Part shown: piece after piece, positions 8,855 to 17,389 of the stretch
Layout of the letters: each line of letters begins with the position of its first letter
How positions within the stretch are numbered: the stretch's first letter is position 1
Program-made: the position numbers and the translations under genes
Assembly: GCA_934667175.1 (NCBI GenBank)
Contig: CAKULN010000001.1
Span: forward strand, 124,001-188,000
Length of the DNA stretch: 64,000 nt
DNA from: an uncultured Bacteroidales bacterium
GTDB taxonomy: Bacteria > Bacteroidota > Bacteroidia > Bacteroidales > UBA932
Reading direction: 5' to 3'
Notes under the pieces: generated by a model
The model's input: the letters and a program-made list of their open reading frames with translations, nothing else
Database searches by the model: none
What the model was told of the DNA's origin: nothing

Positions 8855-8881
8855 CGGTCACTTCGACAAGCTCAGTGACCG
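8855..8881. repeat. 27-nt palindromic repeat
   Basis: Perfect 8-nt arms CGGTCACT / AGTGACCG around TCGACAAGCTC. It is an exact match, in the same orientation, to the first unit in tilS (37339-37365). Confidence 0.85.
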
Positions 8882-8976
8882 GAAAGTTTCCTGTCACCAT
8901 CTCTTCCTGTCACGTAGCCTGTAGGACCGTCCGGACACTTTCTGTTACCGTCTCTCCGTTGTCACTGCGCTTCCGC

Positions 8977-9003
8977 CGGTCACTGAGCCTGTCGAAGTGA
9001 CCG
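8977..9003. repeat. 27-nt palindromic repeat
   Basis: Arms CGGTCACT / AGTGACCG around GAGCCTGTCGA, in inverted orientation to the copy at 8855. The same unit recurs inside the TonB receptor gene (60990-61016, reverse orientation) and in the hairpin at 30319-30361. Confidence 0.85.
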
Positions 9004-9034
9004 TCATGTTATGGCACCGTTGCACTGAACAAGC

Positions 9035-9180
9035 GCATTTTATCCTTTTAATGTTACCGAAGAGTGCTACTTGACCACCTAAGGCAGCATTTAAACCTTT
9101 TAATGCTGCCGTGGAGTGCCTTTCGACCCTCCATGGCAGCATTTTCGACTCAAAACGTTGCCGAAAGCAGCATCATTATA
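9035..9180. repeat. Degenerate 52-nt tandem repeat, about 2.8 units
   Basis: Units start at 9035, 9087 and 9139, each opening with GCATTT. Units 1 and 2 agree at about 38 of 52 positions (CCTTTTAATG, CCG, GAGTGC, GACC, GGCA are shared). Unit 3 is more diverged and runs toward the M64 stop codon. No ORF or known element explains it. Confidence 0.65.
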
Positions 9181-9205
9181 GCTCCACCCTCGGCAACAAT
9201 CCAGA

Positions 9206-10885
9206 CTATTCCCAGTCCTCTACACCAGGATCAATCGAGATCTCGATCTTCTCCTGATCCGGAGAGGTGTTCAGTGTCACCGTGATCGTGTGCGCGTACC
9301 CAGCCCGGAAACTCAACGAATAGTCAAGCAGGTAGGCGATGCCGCCCATCGTAAGCTCGATCAACGGAGTAGTCTTCTCGATGTTCTGCGGAACAAGCAC
9401 GGCCTCGAACAGCTCGTTGCTCAGCTTGTTCATCGTGATGGTCTTCTTCGCTCCGAATGCGTTCTTTTCCACTGAACCTGTGTTCAGGCTGACCGTGCAC
9501 TCGACGTTCGTGTTGTAGATGTGAGAGACGATGTCGTCAGGAATCTCTCCCTCGAACATGTCCACAAAGTCCGAATATTTCGGGTTGAAGATGAGGTGTG
9601 CCCAAGGAACCTGCGTGGCGTCGGAGGTCAGGGATAGGTCCTTGTACCAGCCGTGGGACTTGAATATTCCATAAGTGGAATTAAGGTCATTTTCGCCCTT
9701 AGGGTGATCGCAACCGTCAATGCAGTCGCAATTCTGCATGAACGCATTATGATAGATGTATTCGTCTCCCAATTTTCCGAATCCGTGGCCGTCGGCCTCA
9801 TGCTGGATGATTCCTCGGAAGTCGTATGGATAGGCATCGGTGCTGACAGGGCAGCATGCGATCGCGGAGCTGTCTCCGTACATCATCGTCACGCCCTCGT
9901 AGGTCGAGATGTTCATGAGCAGGATCGTGAGGCTCTTGGTGAGATCCAGTGATGAGTTCGCTTTCTTTGCCCATTCGAAGCAAGGTGTCGTGTCCGGAGC
10001 GAGGATCCTGTTCTGGCTGAACGTTGAGCCGAACTTGGTGTCGATGATTGTGTTGACGGTGCCGATTCCGCTCTCGTCAGACTGGGACACCACCGCATAG
10101 ACATTGAAATAGTCCTTGTAAGTCTTGTACGGCTCGACATCGAAGAAGGCGTTGTAGCCGCTCTCCGTGTTGGTGAAGAATGTGCCTTTGGCTATGTCCT
10201 TGGCATCGTATCCGTCACCGATGAACACGATGTCGATTCCGTTGCCCTTGGTTGCGGTCTGATAGGTCTTGACTTCACCGTCGGAGAGATCACAGTCGTA
10301 TTGTTCAACTTCAAAAGTTGTGGTGTAATCTTTCTCGATGAGTTTGAAGACAACCTCTCCGCTTCGCCCGGCGTAGTTCTTATAGCTTGGGCTGTTGAAT
10401 GAGCCTTCGTTGACCTCGAACGTATCGCTTGTGCGAGACATCTCGTTGACGGAGATCGTGACATCGGCCTTGCCGGTTCCCGAAGACGGAGAGACCGTCA
10501 CCCAGTCCGGCTTGCTCTCCACTTCCCATGCGAAGTTTGCCGGGGCGCGAAGAGTGTAGGTCCTGCTCTGTACAGCGTTCAGAGCACGCATCCTCTCACG
10601 GCTAACCGAGAAGTCATAGTGTGCGGCGATGCGCTTGAAATCGCTCCAGCCGGTCTCGGCTTGGTAACGCTTGACGGACTGTGGAGGCACCTCAAGTGTG
10701 AAGTTATCTTTTTCTACACCATCGAAAGTGTTGCTCTTGATGGTTGGAGGTTCGACTGCCGAAGACTGGATCTTAGAAGTAATAAACAGACTATAAATAT
10801 ACATATTATTCATGAATTGGGAATATCCCGGATCTTGGATGAATTGCTGAAGACAGATTAATGAAAATCCCCGATACCAATTCAA
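9206..10885 (-). CDS. M64-family (IgA peptidase-like) metallopeptidase with LRR and BACON remnants, probably 5'-truncated
   Basis: A 559-codon open frame. From about residue 47 it reads as the last turn of a BspA-type leucine-rich repeat (PPTIKSNTFDGV...FTLEVPPQSV..YQ...GWSDFKRI). Next come a BACON-like domain (residues about 100-205, WEVESKPDWVTVSPSSGTG ... TTTFEVEQ) and an M64 peptidase domain with the zinc site HEADGHGFGKLGDE near 362-375. The family is secreted, but no signal peptide is present. The first 45 or so residues are translated from AT-rich sequence including the pnp terminator, so the true N-terminus (signal plus earlier LRRs) appears lost. The remaining frame has no stops, so the loss looks recent or a shorter product is still made. 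It is convergent with trmB. Confidence 0.72.
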   Translation of the reverse strand: MNWYRGFSLICLQQFIQDPGYSQFMNNMYIYSLFITSKIQSSAVEPPTIKSNTFDGVEKDNFTLEVPPQSVKRYQAETGWSDFKRIAAHYDFSVSRERMRALNAVQSRTYTLRAPANFAWEVESKPDWVTVSPSSGTGKADVTISVNEMSRTSDTFEVNEGSFNSPSYKNYAGRSGEVVFKLIEKDYTTTFEVEQYDCDLSDGEVKTYQTATKGNGIDIVFIGDGYDAKDIAKGTFFTNTESGYNAFFDVEPYKTYKDYFNVYAVVSQSDESGIGTVNTIIDTKFGSTFSQNRILAPDTTPCFEWAKKANSSLDLTKSLTILLMNISTYEGVTMMYGDSSAIACCPVSTDAYPYDFRGIIQHEADGHGFGKLGDEYIYHNAFMQNCDCIDGCDHPKGENDLNSTYGIFKSHGWYKDLSLTSDATQVPWAHLIFNPKYSDFVDMFEGEIPDDIVSHIYNTNVECTVSLNTGSVEKNAFGAKKTITMNKLSNELFEAVLVPQNIEKTTPLIELTMGGIAYLLDYSLSFRAGYAHTITVTLNTSPDQEKIEISIDPGVEDWE

Positions 10886-10900
10886 ACGGTATCGGGGATT
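10862..10900 (-). terminator. Rho-independent terminator of pnp
   Basis: A perfect 13-bp inverted repeat (arms AATCCCCGATACC / GGTATCGGGGATT at 10866-10878 and 10888-10900, 9-nt loop) is followed on the minus strand by TTTTC. It lies 41 nt past the pnp stop codon. Confidence 0.85.
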
Positions 10901-10941
10901 CCTATTCAGCAGTCACCTCGTTGGCTGAGGTGGCATATTCA

Positions 10942-13365
10942 TTAAAAGAACTCCTCTGTGTTCTTGTCGAGATTGTCGGAGTGGTCTTCGGTGTTGGCGT
11001 TGAAGTCGTTCTTCGGGCCGAAGTTCCGGTGGCCGCCATTCCTGCGGTCATCGCCACCTCTGCGGTCGAATCCGCGACGGTCGTCACCGCCACGACGGTC
11101 GAAACCACCTCTGCGGTCATCACCACCGCGACGGTCTCCACCTCTGCGATCATCACCGCCCCTGCGGTCGAAACCACCTCTGCGGTCACCGCCACGGTCG
11201 TTGCCACCGCGCGGACGACGCTCCGGCTCAACGTAGCCTTCCGGTTTTGGAGTGAGGGCGCGCATAGAGAGTCTCATCTTGCCTGTCTTTGGGTCAATCT
11301 CAAGGAGTTTCACGTCAACCTCCTGGCCGACCGTAAGGACATCCTCGACATTCTCGGTCTTGTTCCATGCGATTTCTGACACGTGGAGAAGGCCTTCCTT
11401 GCCAGGGAGGATCTCGACGAAGGCGCCGAACTCAAGGATTGAGACAACCTTTCCGTGGTAGGTCTGACCAACCTCCGGAACAGCGCAGATACCCTGGATC
11501 CAGTCGTAAGCCTTCTGCATGGCTGCGGCGTCGTTGGTCGCGATGTCCACAACGCCCTTGCCGTCAACCTCGTCGATGGAGATGACAGCTCCGGTCTCGG
11601 CCTGGATCTTCTGGATGGTCTCGCCACCCTTTCCGATGACAGCACCGATGAAGTCCTTGTCGATCTCGAAGGACTTGATCCTCGGAACGAACGGTTTGTA
11701 GTCCTCACGAGGCTTGTCGATGCACTTCATCATCTCGCCCATGATGTGCATCCTTCCCTCATGAGCCTGCTGGAGAGCCTTGGCGAGAACCTCGTAGGAA
11801 AGACCGTCAACCTTGATGTCCATCTGTGTGGCGGTGATACCGTCCTTGGTACCGGCCACCTTGAAGTCCATGTCTCCGAGGTGATCCTCGTCGCCAAGGA
11901 TGTCGGTGAGGATGGCATAGCGGCCGTTAGGATTCTTCTCATCGGTGATGAGACCCATGGCCACACCGGCAACAGGCTTGCTGATCTGAACGCCGGCGTC
12001 CATAAGGGCGAGGCAGCCTCCGCAGATCGAAGCCTGCGAAGAAGAGCCGTTGGATTCAAGAATATCCGAAACCACGCGAACAGCGTAAGGGAACTCCGGA
12101 GCCTTAGGCATAACGGCTTTGAGGGCTCTGAAAGCCAGATTTCCGTGACCTACCTCACGACGGCCAACACCTCTCTGAGCCTTGGCCTCACCTGTCGCGA
12201 AAGGAGGAAAGTTATAGTGGAGGACGAACTGCTGGGTCTCCTGCACGAGAACCTCGTCCATCTCTTTCATGTCCATCTTTGTTCCGAGGGTGACGGAGGC
12301 AAGAGCCTGGGTCTCACCACGGGTGAATATGGCCGAGCCGTGAGCGCAAGGCAGGCAGTCAACCTCGCACCAGATAGGGCGTACCTGGGTGGTCTGACGT
12401 CCATCCACACGAAGACCCTCGTCGAGGACAAGATTCCTCAGAGCCTCTCTCTGCTCGTGGCCGAAGTAACGGTTGATCATCATCTTCTTTTCGGCCTGCT
12501 CCTCTTCGGTCAGTCCAAGAGACTCGATGCACTCTTTCTTGATGGCCTCGAATCCGTCCTCTCTCTCGTGCTTAGGCCTTGCGGACTTGGCGAGAGCGTA
12601 GCACTTGTCATAGGCGAAGTCGTGGATCTTCTTCTTGAGATCCTCGTCCTCCTCATCGTGAGGATAGTCTCTTTTGACATCCTTGCCGAGCTCTTTGTTG
12701 AGTTCCTTCTGGATGCGGCAGTGCTTCTTGATCTCCTCGTGGGCGAATTTGATGGACTCAAGCATCACATCCTCGGAAACCTCCTTCATCTCGCCCTCTA
12801 CCATCATGATGTTCTCCTCTGTGGCGGCGACCATAAGCTCAAGATCGGCTTTCTCCATTTCGCTGAAGTTAGGGTTGATCTTGAACTCACCGTCAATCCT
12901 TGCGACACGTACCTCAGAGATAGGTCCGAGGAATGGAAGGTCGCTGGCTGCCAGCGCGGCTGATGCGGCGAGTCCTGCGAGAGCGTCCGGCTGGATGTCT
13001 TTCTCGGCTGAGATCAGCCAGATGTTGACGAACACGGCGAGGTGGAAATCCTCAGGGAACAGAGGCCTCAGTGCCCTGTCGACAAGGCGTGAGATCAGAA
13101 TCTCGTAGTCAGAGGCCTTGCCCTCTCTCTTCATGAATCCGCCCGGGAAACGTCCGGCGGAATAGAATTTTTCCTTGTAGTCCACCTGAAGTGGAAGGAA
13201 GTCTGTGTCTTCTGCAGCTTCTTTAGCGCATGTGACAGTGGCCAGGAGCATCGTGCCTCCCATCTTGACCACCGCCGAACCGTCTGCCTGCTTGGCAACT
13301 TTGCCGGTTTCGATCTCAATCACCCGACCGTCGGATAATTCGATCTTCTTTGTGATGATGTTCAT
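10942..13365 (-). CDS. pnp: Polyribonucleotide nucleotidyltransferase
   Basis: An 807-residue 3'-5' phosphorolytic exoribonuclease and degradosome-type enzyme. It has two RNase PH-like domains (start [20 protein letters not shown]; second with [15 protein letters not shown]), then a KH domain ([20 protein letters not shown]) and an S1 domain ([24 protein letters not shown]). The last 100 or so residues are an unusual tail of repeated [11 protein letters not shown] units, ending in an acidic peptide; E. coli PNPase (711 residues) lacks it. The start is the ATG at 13365, with the N-terminus conserved from there; an in-frame extension to 13395 is unlikely. rpsO lies directly upstream, the classic rpsO-pnp order, but with its own terminator between. 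Confidence 0.96.
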   Translation of the reverse strand: MNIITKKIELSDGRVIEIETGKVAKQADGSAVVKMGGTMLLATVTCAKEAAEDTDFLPLQVDYKEKFYSAGRFPGGFMKREGKASDYEILISRLVDRALRPLFPEDFHLAVFVNIWLISAEKDIQPDALAGLAASAALAASDLPFLGPISEVRVARIDGEFKINPNFSEMEKADLELMVAATEENIMMVEGEMKEVSEDVMLESIKFAHEEIKKHCRIQKELNKELGKDVKRDYPHDEEDEDLKKKIHDFAYDKCYALAKSARPKHEREDGFEAIKKECIESLGLTEEEQAEKKMMINRYFGHEQREALRNLVLDEGLRVDGRQTTQVRPIWCEVDCLPCAHGSAIFTRGETQALASVTLGTKMDMKEMDEVLVQETQQFVLHYNFPPFATGEAKAQRGVGRREVGHGNLAFRALKAVMPKAPEFPYAVRVVSDILESNGSSSQASICGGCLALMDAGVQISKPVAGVAMGLITDEKNPNGRYAILTDILGDEDHLGDMDFKVAGTKDGITATQMDIKVDGLSYEVLAKALQQAHEGRMHIMGEMMKCIDKPREDYKPFVPRIKSFEIDKDFIGAVIGKGGETIQKIQAETGAVISIDEVDGKGVVDIATNDAAAMQKAYDWIQGICAVPEVGQTYHGKVVSILEFGAFVEILPGKEGLLHVSEIAWNKTENVEDVLTVGQEVDVKLLEIDPKTGKMRLSMRALTPKPEGYVEPERRPRGGNDRGGDRRGGFDRRGGDDRRGGDRRGGDDRRGGFDRRGGDDRRGFDRRGGDDRRNGGHRNFGPKNDFNANTEDHSDNLDKNTEEFF

Positions 13366-13470
13366 TTTACTGTTTTTACCGCGTGTCCTCAACAAAATAT
13401 ATCTGAAAACTTCTGCGTCATTTTCTTTAACACTAATCGTTTACGATCTGTAAACAATAGCTGGATTAAT

Positions 13471-13513
13471 AAAAAAGGGACGGCAGCGTCATATAGCGCG
13501 GCCAATCCCTTTT
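13471..13513 (-). terminator. Terminator between rpsO and pnp
   Basis: On the minus strand AAAAGGGA...GCC pairs with GGC...TCCCTTTT across a short loop and is followed by a run of T. It would end most rpsO transcripts before pnp. Confidence 0.7.
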
Positions 13514-13530
13514 CTGTTCCTATCGTGAAT

Positions 13531-13806
13531 TTATCGACGGAGACCGAGCTCCTTGACGATCTTTCTGTATCTCTCGATGTCGATCTTCTGGAGGTAATCC
13601 AAAAGCTGACGCCTTTTACCTACGAGACGGAGAAGAGAACGACGGGTGACAACATCCTTCTTGTTCTTCTTCACATGCTCCGTGAGGTGATTGATACGGT
13701 AGGAAAATAAAGCAACTTGACTCTCTGGTGAGCCGGTGTCTGTATTAGACTTCCCGTACTTAGCGAAAATCTCTTGCTTCTTGTCGGCTTGTAAATACTC
13801 TGCCAT
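13531..13806 (-). CDS. rpsO: 30S ribosomal protein S15
   Basis: A 91-residue (usual 88-91) primary 16S rRNA-binding protein of the small subunit. The signature block [22 protein letters not shown], the [26 protein letters not shown] helix and the ending [13 protein letters not shown] are all conserved. A perfect Bacteroidetes-type promoter lies 66-96 nt upstream, and a terminator precedes pnp. Confidence 0.97.
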   Translation of the reverse strand: MAEYLQADKKQEIFAKYGKSNTDTGSPESQVALFSYRINHLTEHVKKNKKDVVTRRSLLRLVGKRRQLLDYLQKIDIERYRKIVKELGLRR

Positions 13807-13871
13807 TTTCGCAAAAAATTTTGTTGATGATTAATTAACGTCTTCTTCCCCGCACCATGCGGAAAAGCGTG

Positions 13872-13902
13872 CAAAGATAGGCATAATTTTCAGATAATCA
13901 AA
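13872..13902 (-). promoter_or_regulatory. Promoter of rpsO
   Basis: Read on the minus strand, TTTG (13899-13902), a 19-nt spacer, and TATCTTTG (13872-13879) match the Bacteroidetes promoter consensus exactly. A long leader of about 60 nt follows, which may carry S15 autoregulation. Confidence 0.75.
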
Positions 13903-14456
13903 ATATTTTCTGAATATTCAATATTCATTCAGCCACATCATCAGTTCATTCTCCGCTTGCCCTGAACTATCCTAAACTCACATCATTGTCCGTCAGAAGC
14001 CAATTCCAGACAGGAATCAGCTCTATGATCTTGCCAGAACGCAGTTGTATTGTCCTTTTCTCGTCAAATGTGATGACAATCATTTTTTTTCCAGAGGATG
14101 AATCCTGTCAAGGCTTTCCAGATAATATTTTTCCGCAGTATAAGAAGTTGTTTTGATTTATTTGAAATGTTCTTCGAGGTGAAAGAATATTCATTTTCTT
14201 CCCGCTTCTTCAGTCAGATGGCACCGCTATCCTCCTTGGAAGAAGCGGTCAAAACTGAAGTTTTTCACTCTCAACCCGACGCCCGAACCGAGCGCAATCG
14301 AACTTGTTCGGATTGCCGAGGTGAGCAGCAGGGAAAGAGCTTGCTCTTGATCTTCAAACAAACAAATCAAAACAGCTTCTAAAAATATCTCCAAATCTTT
14401 TTACCGGCAATATAAAGATTACGATGGGCGATCCCTCATAGGGGGGAGGGTAATTG
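13903..14456. other. Gene-free stretch with an inverted-repeat element
   Basis: No convincing ORF is seen between rpsO and the YgjP-like gene. The stretch is AT-rich at both ends and contains the structured element at 14143-14380. Confidence 0.6.
14143..14380. repeat. 238-nt element with terminal inverted repeats and internal hairpins
   Basis: The left end (14143-14166, AGAAGTTGTTTTGATTTA...) and the reverse complement of the right end (14353-14380, AGAAGCTGTTTTGATTTG...) match over about 24 nt with two mismatches and a 4-nt gap. Inside, CCGCTTCTTC pairs with GAAGAAGCGG, and GCAATCGAAC pairs with GTTCGGATTGC. No ORF is present. A related right end recurs at about 16980-17010 upstream of galU. 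It may be a small non-autonomous mobile element or a structured RNA. Confidence 0.5.
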
Positions 14457-15014
14457 TCAGTACAGCCGGTAGCCGCGCAGTGCCCGTTGCTTGGCGAGGT
14501 GGTCCGGACAGAGGGATTCAAGTAGTGCGTGGAACTGTGGACCGTGGTTGGGGTGGCGGAGATGGCAGAGCTCATGGAGGATGACGTAGTCACGAAGTTC
14601 GTCCGGAAGGCGCACGAGGTTGAGGTTCAGGTTGATGTTGCCTTTTCGCGAGCAGCTTCCCCAATTCGAGGAGTTGTGCTTGATGCGGACGGAATTATAT
14701 TCAAAGGAATATCTTTCCGCAAGTTCGTGCAGGCGCTTCGGGAGTACTTCTTTCGCTTCCTTTCGCAGCGCCTCGATTTCTTCGGGAGAGGGAATATGCC
14801 CGGCTCCGATCCGCTCCCGTTGCCTGGCCTGGACTTTCAGGACCCAATCCTTTTTAGCAAGGAAGAAATCCAGCCCGGCCTTGTAGGGAACGAAGTAGGG
14901 GAGCGTAACGGTAACGCCCCTGCGGGGATTCACTCGGAGTGTCACCCTGCGGGAGCGTACGTTTTTCCGGATTGTAACGGTTCCGGCGTCCGGGTCGTCA
15001 AAGATTTTCTCCAT
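14457..15014 (-). CDS. YgjP-like (DUF45/M48-type) metallopeptidase
   Basis: A 185-residue cytoplasmic protein of the YgjP-like family. The zinc motif HELCH is at 147-151, followed by the third-ligand region NHGPQFHALL; the conserved NSSNWGSCSRKGNINLNLNL segment is at 114-133. Function in the cell is not established for the family. It overlaps the CPBP protease gene upstream by 17 nt, so the two are likely coupled. Confidence 0.85.
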   Translation of the reverse strand: MEKIFDDPDAGTVTIRKNVRSRRVTLRVNPRRGVTVTLPYFVPYKAGLDFFLAKKDWVLKVQARQRERIGAGHIPSPEEIEALRKEAKEVLPKRLHELAERYSFEYNSVRIKHNSSNWGSCSRKGNINLNLNLVRLPDELRDYVILHELCHLRHPNHGPQFHALLESLCPDHLAKQRALRGYRLY

Positions 15015-15966
15015 TCGTCAACTCATCCGCTCCTGGAATCACATCGCAGTTGCCTTGCGGCGAATCAGTCTTGATTTTCATCAAATGCCTGATAGCCAAG
15101 AATAAAACCGCCGCACTAACTATGAATATGATCACATAGGTTCCTGCCGGGACAATGTCCAAAAGACTTGCGTCCGCTCCGAGGTCCTTGAATGCCGGCA
15201 GCTTTGATGACAGTACGGAAACCGTGTTGTTGACACAGTGCATCAGCATCGTGAACTTGAGCGATCCGGTTTTGTAATAGACGTAGCCGAAGAAGCTTCC
15301 GAGGATGAACGCCGAGAGACCCTGCCAGAGGTTGCCGTGGATTGTGGCGAAGAAGATCGCCGAGATCGCTATCGCCAGAGCCGGATTCATTCCTCTGCGG
15401 CCGCCGTCCTCGCCAGGCTCGCCCTTGCGGGAGTAGTTCAGCAGGCCTCTCAGCACGATTCCCCTGCACATCCACTCCTCAAGTACGGGAGCGAACACGC
15501 TCATGCTCAGCAGACTGACCCAAAGCGGCCCGTCGAGCAACTGTTCCATGGTCTTGACCAGAGTCTCGTCCATGTCGGGCATCAGCGCCATCAATGGCTC
15601 GAGCATCAACGCCAAGGCGATTGTTCCGAAAGCCATAAGGATGGCCGTGAGCGCTCCGCCCTTGGTCCCGAAATGATCGCTGTCCAGAGCGTAGCCTCTG
15701 TCGAATGTCGAGTTCCGCATGCTCTTGAGCCTGACATACATCAGCAACGGAATGAACTGAACCGGATAAACAATCAGCATGCTGTAATAGAGCGGGAATC
15801 CCGGCACGAAGGCCAGCAGCCCCAGATTGACGAGACTGCCGAGTATCATTCCGGCCAGGAACCAGCCCAGCACAGCGAAAACACCGGCCACACCCGGGGT
15901 GTACCAGGCGCAGCCGGAGAAAAGGTCGTAGTTCCTCTCGACCTTACGTGGTCTTAGAAAGGACAT
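14998..15966 (-). CDS. CPBP (CAAX/Abi) family intramembrane metalloprotease
   Basis: A 322-residue polytopic membrane protein. The start ATG at 15966 overlaps the galU-like stop as TAATG; a longer frame is open upstream but lies inside that gene. The CPBP motifs are present: EEWMCR near residue 165 (EExxxR), FATIHG, and HCVNNT (HxxxN). Family members include prenyl-protein CAAX proteases and bacteriocin self-immunity proteins; in bacteria the usual substrate is unknown. It has eight or so hydrophobic helices and a short charged loop (SRKGEPGEDGGRRG) after the EExxxR helix. Confidence 0.87.
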   Translation of the reverse strand: MSFLRPRKVERNYDLFSGCAWYTPGVAGVFAVLGWFLAGMILGSLVNLGLLAFVPGFPLYYSMLIVYPVQFIPLLMYVRLKSMRNSTFDRGYALDSDHFGTKGGALTAILMAFGTIALALMLEPLMALMPDMDETLVKTMEQLLDGPLWVSLLSMSVFAPVLEEWMCRGIVLRGLLNYSRKGEPGEDGGRRGMNPALAIAISAIFFATIHGNLWQGLSAFILGSFFGYVYYKTGSLKFTMLMHCVNNTVSVLSSKLPAFKDLGADASLLDIVPAGTYVIIFIVSAAVLFLAIRHLMKIKTDSPQGNCDVIPGADELTNGENL

Positions 15967-16904
15967 TACTTCTTCCAGAGCGGTGTTGGATACACGCCCT
16001 TGTCGACGAGCTCCTGGAACTTTGCCACAACGCCCGGGCGGTCTTCCTTGTAGGTGACGCCGAACCAGTGAGAGTCGGTTGAGAGAACCTCGCATTTGTA
16101 GCCGTGATCCTTCATCATGACGTCAACGGCGTAAGGAATGTAGAACTCTTTCTTGAGCTCATTGATGTTCTGCTCCAGAAATGACGTGAACACCTCTTCG
16201 CTGAGCTGGAAGTAATCAGGGGTGAAGCCCCACATATTCATTGAGCAAAGCGCCTTGCCGTCGAGCTCGACGTGTGTCTCACCATTGACTGAATTGTCGC
16301 CGTAGACCTTGCCGTCGGCCTCCTTGCCGATGTTCAGGTGCTCGGCGATGCCGGTCAGATGGAGGTCCTTGTCGTAGTAGCAGATGCCGCGGGAGACCTT
16401 GCCATATTCCGAAAGGGTGTTGTCAAGCTCGAAGCCGACGATGCTGCACGTTCCGGTGGTGCCTTCGTGAGCCCTTAGCCAGTCTCCGAGAATCCTGAAG
16501 GAATCCTTTCCGTAGTAGTCGTCACCGTTGATGACAGCGAACGGCTCGTGGATGACATCCTTGGCCATCAGCACGGCGTGGGCGGTTCCCCAAGGCTTCT
16601 GCCTCTCAGGATTGAGGGTGAACTGTGACGGAATCTTGTCCAGTTCCTGGATCACGAAGTCGAACTCAAGCGGAGTACCGTCAGGGCAGGTGATGCCGCT
16701 GTACTTCTCCTTCACGGTCTGTTCGAACTGCTCGCGGAAATATTCCCTGACGATGTAAACGACCTTGCCGAATCCGGCGTGAACCGCATCGTAGATAGAA
16801 TAGTCAATGATGGTCTCGCCGTTAGGGCCGAGTCCGTCCATCTGCTTCAGGCCGCCATAACGGCTGCCCATGCCGGCTGCAAGTACAAGAAGTGTAGGTT
16901 TCAT
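15966..16904 (-). CDS. Sugar-phosphate nucleotidyltransferase (GalU/RmlA-like)
   Basis: A 312-residue GT-A fold nucleotidyltransferase. The N-terminal signature LAAGMGSRYGGLKQMDGLGP (residues 7-26) gives the nucleotide loop, and INGDDYYG near 128 the metal-binding Asp pair. The closest recognisable type is the UTP-glucose-1-phosphate uridylyltransferase-like proteins of Bacteroidota; true substrate specificity is uncertain. It is the first gene of a three-gene minus-strand operon with the CPBP and YgjP-like proteases. A candidate promoter (17017-17024) overlaps that of the divergent ftsB-like gene. Confidence 0.8.
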   Translation of the reverse strand: MKPTLLVLAAGMGSRYGGLKQMDGLGPNGETIIDYSIYDAVHAGFGKVVYIVREYFREQFEQTVKEKYSGITCPDGTPLEFDFVIQELDKIPSQFTLNPERQKPWGTAHAVLMAKDVIHEPFAVINGDDYYGKDSFRILGDWLRAHEGTTGTCSIVGFELDNTLSEYGKVSRGICYYDKDLHLTGIAEHLNIGKEADGKVYGDNSVNGETHVELDGKALCSMNMWGFTPDYFQLSEEVFTSFLEQNINELKKEFYIPYAVDVMMKDHGYKCEVLSTDSHWFGVTYKEDRPGVVAKFQELVDKGVYPTPLWKK

Positions 16905-17016
16905 ATTATTTGAATATTAATGATTGCTGTCATTCCCTCGGAGTCGCTTTGGCTTGTCTGAAATGTTTTGAAGAGAAAAACTTCAAACAAACAATCAAAT
17001 CGACTTCTTAATTCTA

Positions 17017-17034
17017 CAAAAATAACTATTTTTG
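17017..17034. promoter_or_regulatory. Palindromic pair of divergent promoter boxes
   Basis: CAAAAATA (17017-17024) is TATTTTTG on the minus strand and faces galU. TATTTTTG (17027-17034) on the plus strand faces ftsB/purB. The two TAnnTTTG boxes form a perfect palindrome with a 2-nt centre. Neither has an evident TTTG at -33. Confidence 0.45.
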
Positions 17035-17056
17035 CAGATATATTGTTCTATTTGAA

Positions 17057-17383
17057 GTGGGAAAGTTCAAGGACATCTGGGACACCGGCAAGGATGGCGG
17101 GAACGCTGAGAAACGTTCCTTTGTCAGATATGCCATCGTGGCGACCACCATATTCGTTGTTATGGTCGGTTTTGTGAACCAGAACAACATCGTCCGCTGG
17201 ATCAAGGCAGGCTTCGAGATCCGCAATCAGGAAAGGCTGATCGAGCGGTACAGCGCCGAGATCAAGGATATGGACCGCCAGATCCACGGCCTGACCCACA
17301 GCAAGGATTCCCTGGAACAATTCGCCCGTGAGAACTTCGGATTCGCCGAGCCGGGCGACGATGTGTACATCATAGAAAAATAA
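17057..17383 (+). CDS. FtsB/DivIC-family septum formation protein
   Basis: A 108-residue bitopic inner-membrane protein: a short basic cytoplasmic part, one TM helix (YAIVATTIFVVMVGFV, about residues 26-41), a coiled coil (IRNQERLIERYSAEIKDMDRQIHGL), and the conserved end (ARENFGFAEPGDDVYIIE). This is the DivIC/FtsB pattern of cell-division proteins that bridge FtsL and FtsQ. It starts with GTG, since no in-frame ATG is available, and has a short leader. It lies 6 nt before purB, so it is probably co-transcribed. Confidence 0.85.
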   Translation: MGKFKDIWDTGKDGGNAEKRSFVRYAIVATTIFVVMVGFVNQNNIVRWIKAGFEIRNQERLIERYSAEIKDMDRQIHGLTHSKDSLEQFARENFGFAEPGDDVYIIEK

Positions 17384-17389
17384 TATTAC

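Larger units (their letters stand above)
8810..9205. other. Gene-free 396-nt stretch filled with repeats
   Basis: No coding signal is seen between trmB and the convergent M64 gene. It holds two 27-nt palindromic repeats (8855-8881 and 8977-9003) and a 52-nt degenerate tandem repeat (9035-9180). The palindromes may also end transcription of the two facing genes. Confidence 0.7.

Noticed and set aside
10861..11379. Thr/Val/Ala repeat protein on the plus strand
   Set aside because: It is the complement of the DRRGG repeats of pnp plus its terminator.
11455..12963. Long open frame on the plus strand (502 codons) across pnp
   Set aside because: It is antisense to the clearly conserved pnp gene; the open frame arises from the GC-rich codon use of pnp and resembles no protein family.
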